The position numbers were made by a program, and so were the translations under genes. The notes under the pieces were generated by a model. The model saw only the letters and a list, made by a program, of their open reading frames with translations, made no database searches and was not told the origin of the DNA. From NCBI RefSeq assembly GCF_013425765.1, contig NZ_JACCJZ010000001.1, positions 53,167 to 117,166 of the forward strand: a stretch of 64,000 nucleotides of DNA, read 5' to 3'. This DNA comes from Luteimonas deserti (GTDB taxonomy: Bacteria; Pseudomonadota; Gammaproteobacteria; Xanthomonadales; Xanthomonadaceae). Shown here piece by piece: positions 36,836-44,889 of this stretch (the stretch's first letter is position 1; each line of letters opens with the position of its first letter).

Positions 36836-37831
36836 ATGAAGACCCGCACCCTCGGCCTCGGTGGCCCCAGCGTCTCGGCGATCGGCCTGGGCTGCATGGG
36901 CATGAGCGCGTTCTACGGCGCGCGCGGCAGCGAGGCCGACGCGATCGCGGTGGTCCACCACGCGCTTGACCAGGGCATCACCCTGCTCGACACCGCCGAC
37001 ATGTACGGCCCGCACACCAACGAGACACTCGTCGGGCGCGCGATCGCCGGGCGCCGGGACGATGTCTTCCTCGCCACCAAGTTCGGCATCCGCCTCGATC
37101 CCGCCGATCCGCGGACCCGCCGCATCGACGGACGTCCGGAGTACGTGACCGCCGCCTGCGAGGCCAGCCTGGCCCGCCTGGGTGTGGAGACCATCGACCT
37201 GTACTACCAGCACCGGGTGGACCCGGCCGTGCCGATCGAGGACACCGTGGGCGCGATGGCGCGCCTGGTCGAGCAGGGAAAGGTGCGCCACCTCGGCCTC
37301 TCCGAGGCCTCAGCCGACACCCTGCGCCGGGCCTGCGCGGTGCATCCGATCACCGCGCTGCAGAGCGAGTACTCGCTGTGGTCGCGCGACCCCGAAACCA
37401 CCGGCACGCTGGCCGCCTGCCGCGAACTGGGCATGGGCTTCGTGGCGTATTCGCCGCTGGGCCGCGGCTTCCTGACCGGCACGATCCGCACGCCGGACGA
37501 TTTCGATGCCGACGACGTGCGCCGCCAGGCGCCGCGCTTCCAGGGCGAGAACTTCGACCGCAACTTGGCGCTCGTGGAACAGGTCCAGGCGATCGCCCAG
37601 GATTACGGCGTCACCCCGGCCCAGCTGGCCCTGGCCTGGGTGCTCGCCCGGGGCGAGGACGTGGTGCCGATTCCCGGCACCCGACGGCTCGGCTTCCTTG
37701 ACGAAAACATCGCCGCGCTGGCGATCCATCTCACCGACGACGACCTCGCACGCATCGATGCGATCTTCCCGCCCGATGCGGCTGCAGGCACGCGCTATCC
37801 CGCGGGCGGCATGGCGGCACTGAACCGGTGA
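36836..37831 (+). CDS. Aldo/keto reductase
   Basis: 331 residues, the usual size for AKR7/12-like enzymes. The (beta/alpha)8 fold shows [14 protein letters not shown] (catalytic Asp and Tyr), FLATKFGI (Lys), and [21 protein letters not shown] (His), followed by [15 protein letters not shown] and the NADPH block [20 protein letters not shown]. It reduces aldehydes or ketones with NADPH; substrate unknown. GGAGTGATG gives a ribosome site six bases upstream. The stop overlaps the next start (GTGA), so the glycosyltransferase gene is coupled to it. Confidence 0.93.
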   Translation: MKTRTLGLGGPSVSAIGLGCMGMSAFYGARGSEADAIAVVHHALDQGITLLDTADMYGPHTNETLVGRAIAGRRDDVFLATKFGIRLDPADPRTRRIDGRPEYVTAACEASLARLGVETIDLYYQHRVDPAVPIEDTVGAMARLVEQGKVRHLGLSEASADTLRRACAVHPITALQSEYSLWSRDPETTGTLAACRELGMGFVAYSPLGRGFLTGTIRTPDDFDADDVRRQAPRFQGENFDRNLALVEQVQAIAQDYGVTPAQLALAWVLARGEDVVPIPGTRRLGFLDENIAALAIHLTDDDLARIDAIFPPDAAAGTRYPAGGMAALNR

Positions 37832-38571
37832 GCACGGCTTCCGCCGGCGCCCCCACGCCGCGCATCGCCTGTGTGATTCCCGCGTGGAACGAGGCGGACT
37901 ATCTGCCGGCCACCCTCGCCGCATGGCACGCCGCCGTGGACGCGCTGGCGCTCGACTGCGAACTGCTGGTAGCCGACGACGCCTCCACCGATGCCACTGC
38001 CGCGATCGCACAGGCCGCCGGGGCACGTGTGCTGCATGTCGCGCACCGGCAGATCGGCGCGACCCGCAACGCCGGCGCCGCCGCGACCACGGCGCCCTGG
38101 CTCCTGTTCCTCGACGCCGATACGCAGGTGGACGCGCGCCTGCTGCGCGCGGCGCTGGACGCGCTGGCGGCAGGCGCGGTCGGCGGCGGTTGCACGGTGC
38201 GGCTGGACGGTCCACACCCCTCGCACGTGCGACTCGGCGTGTGGGCGGCGGGTATCGGCTTCCGTTACACCGGCGTCGCGCCGGGCTGTTTCCTCTTCTG
38301 CTCGCGCGCCGCCTTCGACGCCGTCGGCGGTTTCGACCCGGCGTGGTATGCGGGCGAGGACATCGCGATGAGCCGTGCGCTGGCCCGGCAGGGACGGTTC
38401 GTGATCCTGCGCGAAACCGTACGCACCTCCGGACGCAAGCTCGCGCACGCATCGGCATGGCGACAGCTCGGCCTGCTGTTGCGTTTCGCGCGCCGCGGCA
38501 CCGGCATGTTGCGCGACCGCGATGCGCTGGACCTGTGGTACGGCGGTCGTGACGGTCGCCCGCCGCGATGA
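37828..38571 (+). CDS. Glycosyltransferase family 2
   Basis: 247 residues from GTG 37828. It has the GT-A pattern: [56 protein letters not shown] with the D-x-D metal site, and [25 protein letters not shown] with the catalytic ED. No membrane helix is seen in the first 200 residues. Substrates are unknown. Translational coupling to an aldo/keto reductase is a chance-or-operon question; there is no carbohydrate locus nearby. Confidence 0.88.
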   Translation: MSTASAGAPTPRIACVIPAWNEADYLPATLAAWHAAVDALALDCELLVADDASTDATAAIAQAAGARVLHVAHRQIGATRNAGAAATTAPWLLFLDADTQVDARLLRAALDALAAGAVGGGCTVRLDGPHPSHVRLGVWAAGIGFRYTGVAPGCFLFCSRAAFDAVGGFDPAWYAGEDIAMSRALARQGRFVILRETVRTSGRKLAHASAWRQLGLLLRFARRGTGMLRDRDALDLWYGGRDGRPPR

Positions 38572-38755
38572 GGCCAGTGCATGCCGCCGCTGCGTCGCGG
38601 CGGGCAGTCGGGGGGCGACGGCCGCAACGCCATCCCGGCGACATACCGCGTTGACGCAGGCACAACGCTGCCGCGCGCAGCGTGGCCGTTCGCCTGCGCC
38701 GTCGCGCGGGCCACATCCGGTGCGCGGCGCGCACCCACGACATCAGGAGCCTCCC
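38572..38755. other. 184-bp spacer before the BON gene
   Basis: No gene or recognised structure apart from the CAGGAG ribosome site at its end. Confidence 0.4.
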
Positions 38756-39574
38756 ATGCGTAACCGTCGCGACGACCCCACCGGCACCTCCGAGATGAAG
38801 GCCTTCGGCGAGGAACTGCTCGCCACGGGTGCCCGCTACATCGACCTCGGCCGGCGCTGGCTGGCCGAGCGACGCGACGCGGTGGTCGACGCCGCTCACG
38901 GGGCGTCCACCGCGCCACGTCGCGATGCGCATACCGGCGCCGCCCAGGGCGAGGGCCGCGGGCGCAACCGCGACGGCGATCTGCGCCGCGACTGGGGGTT
39001 CGACGACGGCGATGGCTACAACGCTGTCGACCATCTCGGCGGCGAGCCCGATTTCAACCACTTCGGCGCCTACGACCGCGAAGGCCGGGTCGGCCGCATC
39101 CAGCCGCGGCGGCCCGGCTCCGCGGGCGGCTGGCGCGGCGTCGGCCCCAAGGGCTACACCCGCGCCGACGCGCGCATCACCGAGGATCTCTGCGAGCAGT
39201 TGCTGCACGACGATGCGATCGATCCGCGCGAGATCTCGGTGCAGGTGCGCGACGGCGTCGTGCTCCTCGAGGGCCTGGTCGACCAGCGCTGGGTGAAGCA
39301 CCGGGTGGAAGACCTCGCCGAACGCTGCGCCGGCGTGCGCGACATCGACAACCGCCTGCGCGTGCGCGGCATGGGAGACGCGCCGGGATCGCGCACGGAT
39401 GCGGCGACGGAGGCACGCGGCACGGAACGCGGCGCCGGCACCCCGTCATCCGGGACGGGCGCGACAGCGGACAGGACGCCCGGCGGGCCGGATGCGGCAT
39501 CGTCCGGCAGCCCGCGAGCAGCCTCGGGGCCGGTGATCGCCGATCCGGCGCGGCAGGACATCGGCGGCGCCTGA
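38756..39574 (+). CDS. BON-domain protein with low-complexity ends
   Basis: 272 residues from ATG 38756 after CAGGAG. There is no signal peptide. The central BON domain (about 140-195) reads ITEDLCEQLLHDDAIDPREI, VQVRDGVVLLEGLVDQRWVKH and DLAERCAGVRDIDNRLRV. The N-terminal third is charged and the segment WGFDDGDGYNAVDHLGGEPD is acidic; the last 75 residues are a Gly/Ala/Ser/Thr tail with no fold. BON domains bind membranes or partner proteins in osmotic and envelope stress. A BON protein lacking a signal is probably cytoplasmic, like LysM/BON stress proteins. Confidence 0.82.
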   Translation: MRNRRDDPTGTSEMKAFGEELLATGARYIDLGRRWLAERRDAVVDAAHGASTAPRRDAHTGAAQGEGRGRNRDGDLRRDWGFDDGDGYNAVDHLGGEPDFNHFGAYDREGRVGRIQPRRPGSAGGWRGVGPKGYTRADARITEDLCEQLLHDDAIDPREISVQVRDGVVLLEGLVDQRWVKHRVEDLAERCAGVRDIDNRLRVRGMGDAPGSRTDAATEARGTERGAGTPSSGTGATADRTPGGPDAASSGSPRAASGPVIADPARQDIGGA

Positions 39575-39656
39575 CGCCGACGGCGGACGCACCCGCATTC
39601 ACGTGGTCGCAGCGCCCGCTCGGGAATAGTGCCGGCTTTCCCGCTTCGGCGCCCCC

Positions 39657-40727
39657 ATGTCGACCCCCGCCTTCGCGATCGCCACCGCCGTGCTCGTCGT
39701 GGCGACCCTGTTGCCGGTGATACGCAGTGGACGCTGGTGGATCCGGGGCTTCGATTTCCCGCGGCTGCAGCTGGCCGTGGGGTCCGCCGGCCTGCTGATG
39801 GCGCAACTGGCGTTCAGTCCCATGGACGGACCGTGGACGGTCGCGATCGTCGCGGCCAACGCTGCCTGCGTGCTGTGGCAGGCCTGGTGGATCCTGCCCT
39901 ATACGCGCCTGATGCCACGCGAGGTGGAGGATGCACCCGCCGATGCCGGCTCACGGATCCGGTTGATGGCCAGCAACGTGCTGATGCCCAACCGCGATGC
40001 CGACCGTCTGCTCGCGCTGGTGCGCGAACACCGGCCGGACGTGCTGATCGCGGTGGAAACCGATGCCTGGTGGGAGACGCGTCTGGACACGTTGCTCGAT
40101 GTCCTGCCGCACGCGATCCGGTGCCCGCTCGACAACCTCTACGGCATGCACCTCTATTCGCGCCTGCCGCTGCACGAGGCCGAAGTGCGTTATCTGGTCG
40201 AGGACGACATCCCGTCGATGCACGCCACGCTCGACATCGACGGCCGGCGCCTGGCCCTGCATGCCTTGCATCCGCGCCCGCCCAGTCCGACCGAGGCCGA
40301 GAGCTCGCAGGAGCGCGATGCCGAGCTGGTGGTCGTGGGCCGCGCGGCGAAGCGCTCGCCGATTCCGGTGATCGTGGCCGGCGACCTCAACGACGTGGCC
40401 TGGTCGCGCACGACACGACTGTTCCGCAAGATCAGCGGCCTGCTCGACCCGCGGATCGGGCGTGGCATGTACAACACCTTCCACGCCCGCCTGCCGGGCC
40501 TGCGCTGGCCGCTCGACCACCTGTTCCACAGCCGCCATTTCACCCTGGTGTCGCTGCGGCGCCTGCCCGATGTGGGCTCCGACCATTTTCCGATCCTGGT
40601 GGAACTGGCGCTCGCCCCGGGCGAAAACGACGCCGATGCCGGGCTCGACGACGATGCGACCGCCGAGCACGATGCCCGCGAGGCGCTCGACGGGGTGCAG
40701 GCCGACGAGGCGCCGGTCCCGGGATGA
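39657..40727 (+). CDS. Endonuclease/exonuclease/phosphatase-fold membrane protein
   Basis: 356 residues. Three N-terminal helices (FAIATAVLVVATLLPVI, LAVGSAGLLMAQLAF, WTVAIVAANAACVLWQAWWI) anchor a DNase-I-like domain: RLMASNVLMPNRDADRLLALV (Asn), DVLIAVETDAWWE (Glu), VAGDLNDVAWS and DVGSDHFPILVELAL with the final catalytic S-D-H. Family members include sphingomyelinase-like phosphodiesterases and YafD-type proteins; the phosphodiester substrate is not known. The active site would be on one face of the inner membrane. The C-terminal 40 residues are acidic. Confidence 0.88.
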   Translation: MSTPAFAIATAVLVVATLLPVIRSGRWWIRGFDFPRLQLAVGSAGLLMAQLAFSPMDGPWTVAIVAANAACVLWQAWWILPYTRLMPREVEDAPADAGSRIRLMASNVLMPNRDADRLLALVREHRPDVLIAVETDAWWETRLDTLLDVLPHAIRCPLDNLYGMHLYSRLPLHEAEVRYLVEDDIPSMHATLDIDGRRLALHALHPRPPSPTEAESSQERDAELVVVGRAAKRSPIPVIVAGDLNDVAWSRTTRLFRKISGLLDPRIGRGMYNTFHARLPGLRWPLDHLFHSRHFTLVSLRRLPDVGSDHFPILVELALAPGENDADAGLDDDATAEHDAREALDGVQADEAPVPG

Positions 40728-41055
40728 TCCCGCGGAGGATCGGACGCGCTAGAGCCCTGCGTCTGTGGCCCCGGTCAGGTCGCACGCGCCGGACGGGCAC
40801 TCGACGCAAGAGCCGGGTCCTGCCGGATGCGCCACGCGGCGCGCCCGAATCACGCCCGCCGGCAGCGTCCGGTACGCCGCCTTCGCGGCGATGCCAACAG
40901 TGCACTGGTGCGTGCCTGACGTTCTGCATGCCGTGCGAGCCGCACACGCATCGATGCGTCGCAACACCGGTGCGTGCACGATGCACATCACGCGCGCCCG
41001 CCTCCGCTCGCAACCCGGAGCGTGCCGGGCCGGCGTCCGGGCGAGCGGTCGCGGC
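40728..41055. other. 328-bp stretch with several short palindromes, no gene
   Basis: Frames crossing it are serine/arginine-rich and unconvincing. Notable are a 14-bp perfect palindrome at 40946-40959 and, within the next 25 bases, CACCGGTG and CGTGCACG. Confidence 0.5.
40946..40959. repeat. 14-bp perfect palindrome ACGCATCGATGCGT
   Basis: Each half (ACGCATC/GATGCGT) is the reverse complement of the other, with no spacer. It is about 460 bases upstream of the lipoprotein gene's start on the other strand and downstream of that gene's stop, so it does not sit in an obvious promoter. Confidence 0.4.
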
Positions 41056-41421
41056 TCAGCGGTCGAGGCGCGCGCGCAGATCGCGCAGGTCGCGCCGGGC
41101 GACCTCGCGCAGCGTTGCCTCCCGCCATGCGTCCGCATCCTCGCCCTCGGCGGCGCGGCGCTCGTATTCGGGCTGGATCTGGGCGCGCCGAAGCTCGCGG
41201 ATCCGGCGGTATTCGCTCTTCAACGACGACATGCGCCGGATCGGGTAGTCGCCCGCCACCGGTTGCAGCCAGGGGGCGTCGTCGACGTCCTGGGCCTGCG
41301 CCGCGACGACGCGGTCTGCGGCGGAGGCGCCACCGGCCCAGGCCTGCCCGCCCGTGCATGCCGCCAGGAGGAGCAGCACGAGCGCCGGACACGGGCGTCG
41401 GATCACCGGAATCGCGTACAT
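41056..41421 (-). CDS. Predicted lipoprotein, charged and helical
   Basis: 121 residues. Signal PCPALVLLLLAAC gives a lipobox (LAAC) with the lipidated cysteine at about residue 22. The mature part is rich in Arg/Glu/Asp and helical: MSSLKSEYRRIRELRRAQIQ and EATLREVARRDLRDLRARL, possibly a coiled coil. No family recognised. GGGAGG lies five bases before the ATG. It stands alone. Confidence 0.68.
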   Translation of the reverse strand: MYAIPVIRRPCPALVLLLLAACTGGQAWAGGASAADRVVAAQAQDVDDAPWLQPVAGDYPIRRMSSLKSEYRRIRELRRAQIQPEYERRAAEGEDADAWREATLREVARRDLRDLRARLDR

Positions 41422-41494
41422 CGCATCCTCCCATGCGCTGACCGATGCCCCGAACTTAGCAGCGCCGGGTCAAGGCGCCGTGTGTGCCCCGCAG

Positions 41495-42046
41495 TCAGCC
41501 GGCGCCGGGGCGCAGGTCCAGGCCGAGGGCGTGACCCACGACGCGCACGCCCTCGTCGTCGTCGCGGGCGGCGATGACGCCGGACACCGTGGCGTCGCCG
41601 TCGTCCCAGGTCCACAGGCTGTAGTCCGCGATACGCAGCTGGTCGTGGGCAGCGTCGATCAACGCACCGGGCGCACGCCCCGCGAGCTGGGCGGGATCGG
41701 TGGGGTCCTCGATGCCCCAGTCCACGTCCACCCGGTACCGCGCGGCCAGCGTGCCGATCGCGTCGACCAGGGTCACCCGGTCGTCCTCATGCACGCGGAA
41801 ACTCGAACGCCAGTCGCTGACGTCGAGCAGCACCGCCAGCGCACGCTGCGGGTCGTCGTCACCGCCCAGCGCCTCCTGCCATTCGAGGAACTGCTGCTGC
41901 GCCGCCTCCGCATCGCCAGGATTGACCAGCAGCAGCCACTGCCAGACCAGGGCCTCGATGTCGGCATCGCCGTCGGGCGTCTCGTCGTCGAGGCGCTCGG
42001 CGGCGAAGTTGTCGTCGGGATCGAACTCGTCGGCGGGCATGTGCAT
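41495..42046 (-). CDS. Unknown acidic cytoplasmic protein
   Basis: 183 residues from ATG 42046 (ATG 42040 is equally good). No signal or helix. The protein is very acidic: DEFDPDDNFAAERLDDETPD, then EALVWQWLLLVNPGDAEAAQ, and a later EDDRVTLVDAIGTLAARYRVDVDWG block. The ordered segments suggest a small alpha/beta fold; it may belong to the DUF6630-type proteins, but I cannot confirm this. It is 80 bp after the MFS gene on the same strand and might be co-transcribed. Confidence 0.68.
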   Translation of the reverse strand: MHMPADEFDPDDNFAAERLDDETPDGDADIEALVWQWLLLVNPGDAEAAQQQFLEWQEALGGDDDPQRALAVLLDVSDWRSSFRVHEDDRVTLVDAIGTLAARYRVDVDWGIEDPTDPAQLAGRAPGALIDAAHDQLRIADYSLWTWDDGDATVSGVIAARDDDEGVRVVGHALGLDLRPGAG

Positions 42047-42126
42047 GGCGGCGTCCAGGCGGGCGGGCCAGTGTGCCGCCTGGACGCGCCTTGCGGAATG
42101 GCGGCGCAGGAGAGGCGCCGCCGCCG

Positions 42127-43341
42127 TCACGCGACCGCGGGACCCCGGCCGTGACGCCGGGCGTCGCAGCGCGCCCAGGCATAGAGCGCCAGGCCGGCGG
42201 CAGCGGTGGCAGCACCGACGTAACCGGTCGCGGTCCAGCCGAACCCGGCGCCGATCGCCAGGCCGCCGAGCCAGGGGCCGAGGGCGTTGGCCGCATTGAA
42301 CGCGGCGTGGTTGGACGCCGCGGCGAGGGTCTGTGCCTCGCCGGCGACGTCCATCAGACGCGCCTGCAGCACCGGCGCCAATGCGCCCATCGTGCCCAGT
42401 GCGCCCACGGCGGGCAGCAGCGACCAGGGCGAGTGCGCCGCCAGCGGGAACAGCAGCAGCACCGGCAGCGACCAGCCGAGGATCCATGCGACCGCACGGA
42501 ACTGCAGCCGGTCGAACAGCCAGCCGCCCGCGAGATTGCCGGCGATCGCACCGACGCCGAAGGCGGCCAACGCCAGGGGGATCCAGGCTTCCGCCATGCC
42601 GGTCACCTCGACCACGGTGGGCGCCAGATAACTGAAGACGCAGAACATGCCGGCGAATCCGACCGCCGCGATCGCCAGGGCCAGCCACACCTGCGGGCGG
42701 TTGAACGCGCGCAATTCGCGCAGCGGCGACTGGCCGGACGCAGCCGGCGTGGCGGGGACCAGGCGCCAGACGCAGGCGGTCGTGCACAGTGCCAGCAGCG
42801 CGACCAGGGCGAACGTCCAGCGCCAGCTCGAGAGCTGACCCAGCCACGTCGCCAGCGGATTGCCCACGAGGATCGCGACCGACAGTCCCAGCAGCACACG
42901 ACTGACCGCCGCGCCGCGCTGCGCCGGCGGACTGATCGAAGCCGCGACCAGCATCGCCACGCCGAAGTAGGCGCCGTGCGGCAGGCCGGCCACGAAGCGC
43001 GCGGCGAGCATGGTGCCGTAACCCGGCGCGAGCGCCGTTGCCAGATTGCCCAGCGCATAGAACGCCATTAGTGCCATCAGCAGCGCGCGCCGGCTCCACG
43101 ACGCACCGAGCACTGCAAGCACGGGCGCGCCGATCACGACCCCCAATGCGTAGGCGCTGATCATGTGGCCTACCTGCGGCTCGGCGACAGCGAAGCTCCG
43201 CACGAGGTTCGGCATCAGGCCCATCATCGCGAACTCGCTGGTGCCGATGGCGAACCCGCCGAGCGCGAGCACGAACAGGATCCACCCGACCCGGGCCGGC
43301 GGGCGGTCCTCGGTCGGTGGTGGGGGCGGGGATCCGGACAT
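42127..43341 (-). CDS. MFS drug/sugar efflux transporter (DHA1 family)
   Basis: 404 residues, 12 helices. The first block VGWILFVLALGGFAIGTSEFAMMGLMPNLV and the loop LGASWSRRALLMALM with R-R between helices 2 and 3 match the AraJ/YdhP-like efflux group; motif C-like GLPHGAYFGVAMLVAAS is in helix 5. It exports small molecules by proton antiport; substrate unknown. The ATG at 43341 is six bases after a CACAAT box and lacks a ribosome site. The frame extends further upstream but without hydrophobic sequence. Confidence 0.9.
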   Translation of the reverse strand: MSGSPPPPPTEDRPPARVGWILFVLALGGFAIGTSEFAMMGLMPNLVRSFAVAEPQVGHMISAYALGVVIGAPVLAVLGASWSRRALLMALMAFYALGNLATALAPGYGTMLAARFVAGLPHGAYFGVAMLVAASISPPAQRGAAVSRVLLGLSVAILVGNPLATWLGQLSSWRWTFALVALLALCTTACVWRLVPATPAASGQSPLRELRAFNRPQVWLALAIAAVGFAGMFCVFSYLAPTVVEVTGMAEAWIPLALAAFGVGAIAGNLAGGWLFDRLQFRAVAWILGWSLPVLLLFPLAAHSPWSLLPAVGALGTMGALAPVLQARLMDVAGEAQTLAAASNHAAFNAANALGPWLGGLAIGAGFGWTATGYVGAATAAAGLALYAWARCDARRHGRGPAVA

Positions 43342-43347
43342 GGATGT

Positions 43348-43353
43348 ATTGTG
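43348..43353 (-). promoter_or_regulatory. Candidate -10 box (CACAAT) of the MFS gene
   Basis: On the minus strand CACAAT is followed by six bases and the ATG at 43341. The layout equals that of fabG, hemB and dinG and suggests a leaderless transcript. Confidence 0.35.
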
Positions 43354-43484
43354 CACCGCAGCATGCGTCGCGATCCTCACGTAGAGGCCATCCCCCCCGC
43401 GGCGCAGAGGCCCCGACCCCAAGACGACGGCACGTGGACATCCTGGAGCGAACAGTGGCGACTTTCCGCAACAGGAGTCCGCCG

Positions 43485-44096
43485 ATGTCGCTGGTCGCCT
43501 TCGGTCTCAACTGCACGCTCAAGCGGGGCGATGCGCCCTCCTCCACCCAGGCCATGCTGGATGCGGTCCTGCAGGCACTCGCCGGACACGGCGTGCAGAC
43601 GGGCAGCGCGCGCGTGGTGGACTTCGACGTGAGGCCCGGCGTCACCCGCGACGAGGGCGACGGCGACCAATGGCCGCAGCTGCGCCAGCGGATCATGGAC
43701 GCACAGATCTTCGTGCTGGCCACGCCCATCTGGCTGGGACATCCCTCGAGCGTGGCCCAGCGCGTGCTCGAGCGGCTGGATGCGGTCCTGGGCGAGGTCG
43801 ACGAGGCCGGCTGCTATCCCACCTTCGGCAAGATCGCGGTGCCGGCGGTCGTGGGCAACGAGGACGGCGCTCACCATGTCCATGCGCAGCTGATGCAGGG
43901 GCTGGTGGACGTGGGCTTCACCGTGCCCGCCGCCTCGCCGCCCTACTGGGTGGGCGAGGCGATGGGCGGCACCGACTTCAAGGATCTTGACGGCACTCCC
44001 GACAAGGTGGCCTCGTCGATCCGAACCATCGCCAGCAATGCCGTGCATCTGGCAGGCCTGTTGCAGACGCACCCCTATCCTGCAACCGGGCGCTGA
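43485..44096 (+). CDS. NAD(P)H-dependent FMN reductase/flavodoxin-fold protein
   Basis: 203 residues from ATG 43485. LVAFGLNCTLKRGDAPSSTQAMLDAVL is the FMN-phosphate loop region and IFVLATPIWLGHPSSVAQRVLERLD is the second flavin-binding block of NAD(P)H-dependent FMN reductases (WrbA/quinone reductase-like). The late AHHVHAQLMQGLVDVGFTVPAA follows the family. It transfers electrons from NAD(P)H to FMN or quinones in the cytoplasm. Longer frames upstream add non-family sequence. It precedes the DUF72 gene by 12 bp. Confidence 0.88.
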   Translation: MSLVAFGLNCTLKRGDAPSSTQAMLDAVLQALAGHGVQTGSARVVDFDVRPGVTRDEGDGDQWPQLRQRIMDAQIFVLATPIWLGHPSSVAQRVLERLDAVLGEVDEAGCYPTFGKIAVPAVVGNEDGAHHVHAQLMQGLVDVGFTVPAASPPYWVGEAMGGTDFKDLDGTPDKVASSIRTIASNAVHLAGLLQTHPYPATGR

Positions 44097-44108
44097 GCGA
44101 CGCCGGCA

Positions 44109-44858
44109 GTGTCCCGCTCTGATCCCCCCGGACCACGTGGTGGCGATCTCCGGATCGGCTGCGCGGGATGGTCGATCCCGACACGCGACGCGGCGCTGTT
44201 CGGCGACGGCGACAGCGCGCTGGCCCGCTATGCCACGCGGTTCGACTGCGTCGAGATCAACTCCTCGTTCTACCGGCCGCACCGGCCGTCGACCTACGCG
44301 CGCTGGCGGGCGAGCGTGCCGGCGGACTTCCGGTTCTCGGTCAAGCTGCCGCGCACGATCACCCACGACGCCGCGCTGCACGGCACCGCGCCGCTGGTGG
44401 ACGCGTTCCTCGAGGGCGCCACCTGTCTGGGCGACACACTCGGCTGCCTGCTCGTCCAGCTGCCACCGGCGCTGGCCTACGACGGCCGGGTGGCGGGTGC
44501 GTTTTTCGGTGTACTGCGTCGGCGCTGGGACGGGGACATCGCCTGCGAGCCGCGGCATGCGAGCTGGCTCACGCCGCGGGCCGAGGCGCTGCTGCGTCGC
44601 CACCGCATCGCGCGCGTCGCGGCCGACCCACCCCGCCACGTCGATGATGCACGACCCGGCGGCGTGCCGGAGCCTGTGTACTGGCGCTGGCACGGCAGCC
44701 CGCGCATCTACTACGACGCCTACGGCCGGACCGGCCTCACGCGGATCGAGGCGCAGCTGCGTGCGCATCCCGGCGTGCGGCAGTGGGTGATCTTTGACAA
44801 CACCGCGGCAGGTCATGCCGTCCCCGATGCAGCCGCGCTGCAGTCGGCGCTGCGGTGA
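44109..44858 (+). CDS. DUF72 (YecE-like) protein
   Basis: 249 residues from GTG 44109. The sequence starts with IGCAGWSIPTRD (the G-x-x-G-W-x family opening), then FDCVEINSSFYRPHRPSTYARWRASVPADFRFSVKLPRTITHD, all DUF72 marks, and later LLVQLPPAL and IACEPRHASWL. The fold is a TIM barrel; the function of the family is unknown. It is 12 bp after the reductase gene and 31 bp before the histidine kinase, so the three could be one transcript. Confidence 0.92.
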   Translation: MSRSDPPGPRGGDLRIGCAGWSIPTRDAALFGDGDSALARYATRFDCVEINSSFYRPHRPSTYARWRASVPADFRFSVKLPRTITHDAALHGTAPLVDAFLEGATCLGDTLGCLLVQLPPALAYDGRVAGAFFGVLRRRWDGDIACEPRHASWLTPRAEALLRRHRIARVAADPPRHVDDARPGGVPEPVYWRWHGSPRIYYDAYGRTGLTRIEAQLRAHPGVRQWVIFDNTAAGHAVPDAAALQSALR

Positions 44859-44889
44859 TCATCCTGCGCGCACGCGGCCGTGTGGCAGG

